Source: Flavivirga abyssicola
Lineage (GTDB): Bacteria > Bacteroidota > Bacteroidia > Flavobacteriales > Flavobacteriaceae
NCBI RefSeq assembly: GCF_030540775.2
Contig: NZ_CP141266.1
Span: 4,079,001 to 4,143,000, forward strand
Reading direction: 5' to 3'
Length of the DNA: 64,000 nucleotides
Shown: piece by piece, positions 63,056 to 64,000 of the stretch
How positions within the stretch are numbered: the stretch's first letter is position 1
How the letters are laid out: every line of letters begins with the position of its first letter
Position numbers and translations under genes: made by a program
Notes under the pieces: model-generated
What the model saw: only the letters and a program-made list of their open reading frames with translations
Told to the model about the DNA's origin: nothing
The model's database searches: none

Positions 63056-64000
63056 ATGAAACTTCTATATATTACAAATGGTGTTGATGGATCTGGAGGT
63101 TTAGAACGTGTTTTATCAATAAAAGCAAGTTATTTAGCAGATGTTTTAGGATATGACGTAGATATAATTACGCTTAACCAATTAAGTTCTTCACTATTCT
63201 ATAATTTTAGCGATAAAATAAGGTTTCATAATATAGAAGCCAATGGTAATGTTTTTAAATACATTAAAAGTTATACAAGTGGTATACGAAATAAGGTAAA
63301 AGAAATAAAACCTGATATTATTTTAGTATGTGATGATGGTCTAAAAGGTTTTTTTTTACCACGTCTATTAGGTAAGTCTTCGATTATGATATACGAAAGG
63401 CATGCCTCGAAAGATATCATTAAAAAAACCGATACTCCAAATATTCTTCAGAAGCTAAAATTTAAAATGTTGAATTTATTGATGCATAAAGGTGCTAAAG
63501 CATTTAATGCCTTTATTGTTTTGACAAATGATAATTTAAATGAATGGCCTCTTAAAAATTTACATGTTATCGCTAACCCCCTTTCTTTTTATCCACAAGA
63601 AAGAGCTCCTTTAGCTAAAAGAAATGTTATTAGTGTTGGTAATCATGGGTTTCAAAAAGGCTATGACAGGTTATTAGAAAGTTGGAAACTAGTAGTAAGT
63701 AAATACCCAAACTGGAATTTGGAAATATATGGAAAAATAGATGCTCAAAAAAAACATATTAAATTAGCTGATGACTTAGGAATTAAAAAGAATATTTCTT
63801 TTTTCAATCCAGTTAAAAATATTCAAGATAAATATAAAGAGGCTTCAATATATGCTATGTCTTCTAGGTCTGAAGGTTTTGGCATGGTGCTAATTGAAGC
63901 TATGGCTTTTGGACTTCCATGTGTTGCATATGATTGCCCATGTGGACCAAAAGATATTATTACAGAAAACAAAGATGGTTTTTTAATAGAAAATGGAAAT
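63056..64000 (+). CDS. Family 4 glycosyltransferase, cut by the window edge
   Basis: The frame opens with ATG at 63056 and is still open at the right edge after 315 codons. It starts MKLLYITNGVDGSGGLERVL, a GT-B acceptor domain, and shows the GT4 donor domain with NVISVGNHGFQKGYDRLLESWK and SRSEGFGMVLIEAMAFGLPCVAYDCPCGP, a clear E(x7)E motif. The last residues seen are DGFLIENGN, so about 50-60 more residues are expected beyond the window. It resembles amylovoran- or GalNAc-transferase-type GT4 enzymes; the donor is unknown. Confidence 0.92.
   Translation, partial: MKLLYITNGVDGSGGLERVLSIKASYLADVLGYDVDIITLNQLSSSLFYNFSDKIRFHNIEANGNVFKYIKSYTSGIRNKVKEIKPDIILVCDDGLKGFFLPRLLGKSSIMIYERHASKDIIKKTDTPNILQKLKFKMLNLLMHKGAKAFNAFIVLTNDNLNEWPLKNLHVIANPLSFYPQERAPLAKRNVISVGNHGFQKGYDRLLESWKLVVSKYPNWNLEIYGKIDAQKKHIKLADDLGIKKNISFFNPVKNIQDKYKEASIYAMSSRSEGFGMVLIEAMAFGLPCVAYDCPCGPKDIITENKDGFLIENGN

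Noticed and set aside
48022-64000. Possible lipopolysaccharide O-antigen locus rather than capsule
   Set aside because: Not excluded, but Wza and Wzc homologues with a tyrosine phosphatase favour an exported capsule or exopolysaccharide; no O-antigen ligase seen.
36142-64000. Genomic island or prophage boundary in the polysaccharide region
   Set aside because: No integrase, tRNA target or flanking direct repeat was seen; housekeeping genes aroB and putA are interleaved.

Overview
The window is chromosomal DNA of a low-G+C member of the Bacteroidota, most likely a marine or soil Flavobacteriaceae. The evidence is an LpxC-FabZ fusion followed by lpxA, efp and a second lpxD; a PorX response regulator, which implies a type IX secretion system; TonB-receptor and lipoprotein style genes; promoter elements of the TAnnTTTG type; and dispersed short palindromes typical of this family. 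Species cannot be named from the sequence. No rRNA, tRNA, CRISPR array, prophage or complete insertion sequence was seen.

Left part (1-7.5 kb): a DUF72 protein, a TetR regulator with the SDR oxidoreductase it probably controls (matching operators lie before both genes), small conserved proteins, a divergent TruA-type pseudouridine synthase, a repeat-rich gap holding a broken small gene, and a surface beta-helix lipoprotein.

Histidine operon (7.5-15.6 kb, minus strand): hisG-hisD-hisC-(GIY-YIG gene)-hisB-hisH-hisA-hisF-hisIE covers all the dedicated enzymatic steps. It is preceded by an 18-residue leader peptide with five histidines and a strong terminator hairpin, a classic attenuator. Most gaps between the genes carry short palindromes, and one repeat has become part of the HisIE coding sequence.

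Housekeeping block (15.7-35.7 kb): prohibitin-like protein, membrane vWA protein, fabG, two lipoproteins separated by a MITE-like element, a candidate structured RNA and a dispersed repeat, then sucD and the lipid A group (lpxD-lpxC/fabZ-lpxA-efp-lpxD2), an HD phosphohydrolase, porX, tsaE, a small secreted peptide overlapping a membrane protein gene, an outer-membrane receptor and alanine dehydrogenase.

Polysaccharide region (36.1-64 kb, continuing past the right edge): a small initiating sugar transferase, two CapD-type dehydratases, the Wzc/Wza export pair with a PHP-type tyrosine phosphatase, Vi-antigen-like epimerase and dehydrogenase for a UDP-HexNAc uronic acid, RmlA/RmlB, two tandem 3,4-ketoisomerases, aminotransferases and acyltransferases for a dTDP-3-amino-3,6-dideoxyhexose, a Wzx flippase, several glycosyltransferases, an O-acyltransferase and a pyruvyltransferase. 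Together these suggest a Wzx/Wzy capsule or exopolysaccharide; no Wzy polymerase is visible inside the window. aroB and putA sit within this region and look like unrelated housekeeping genes.
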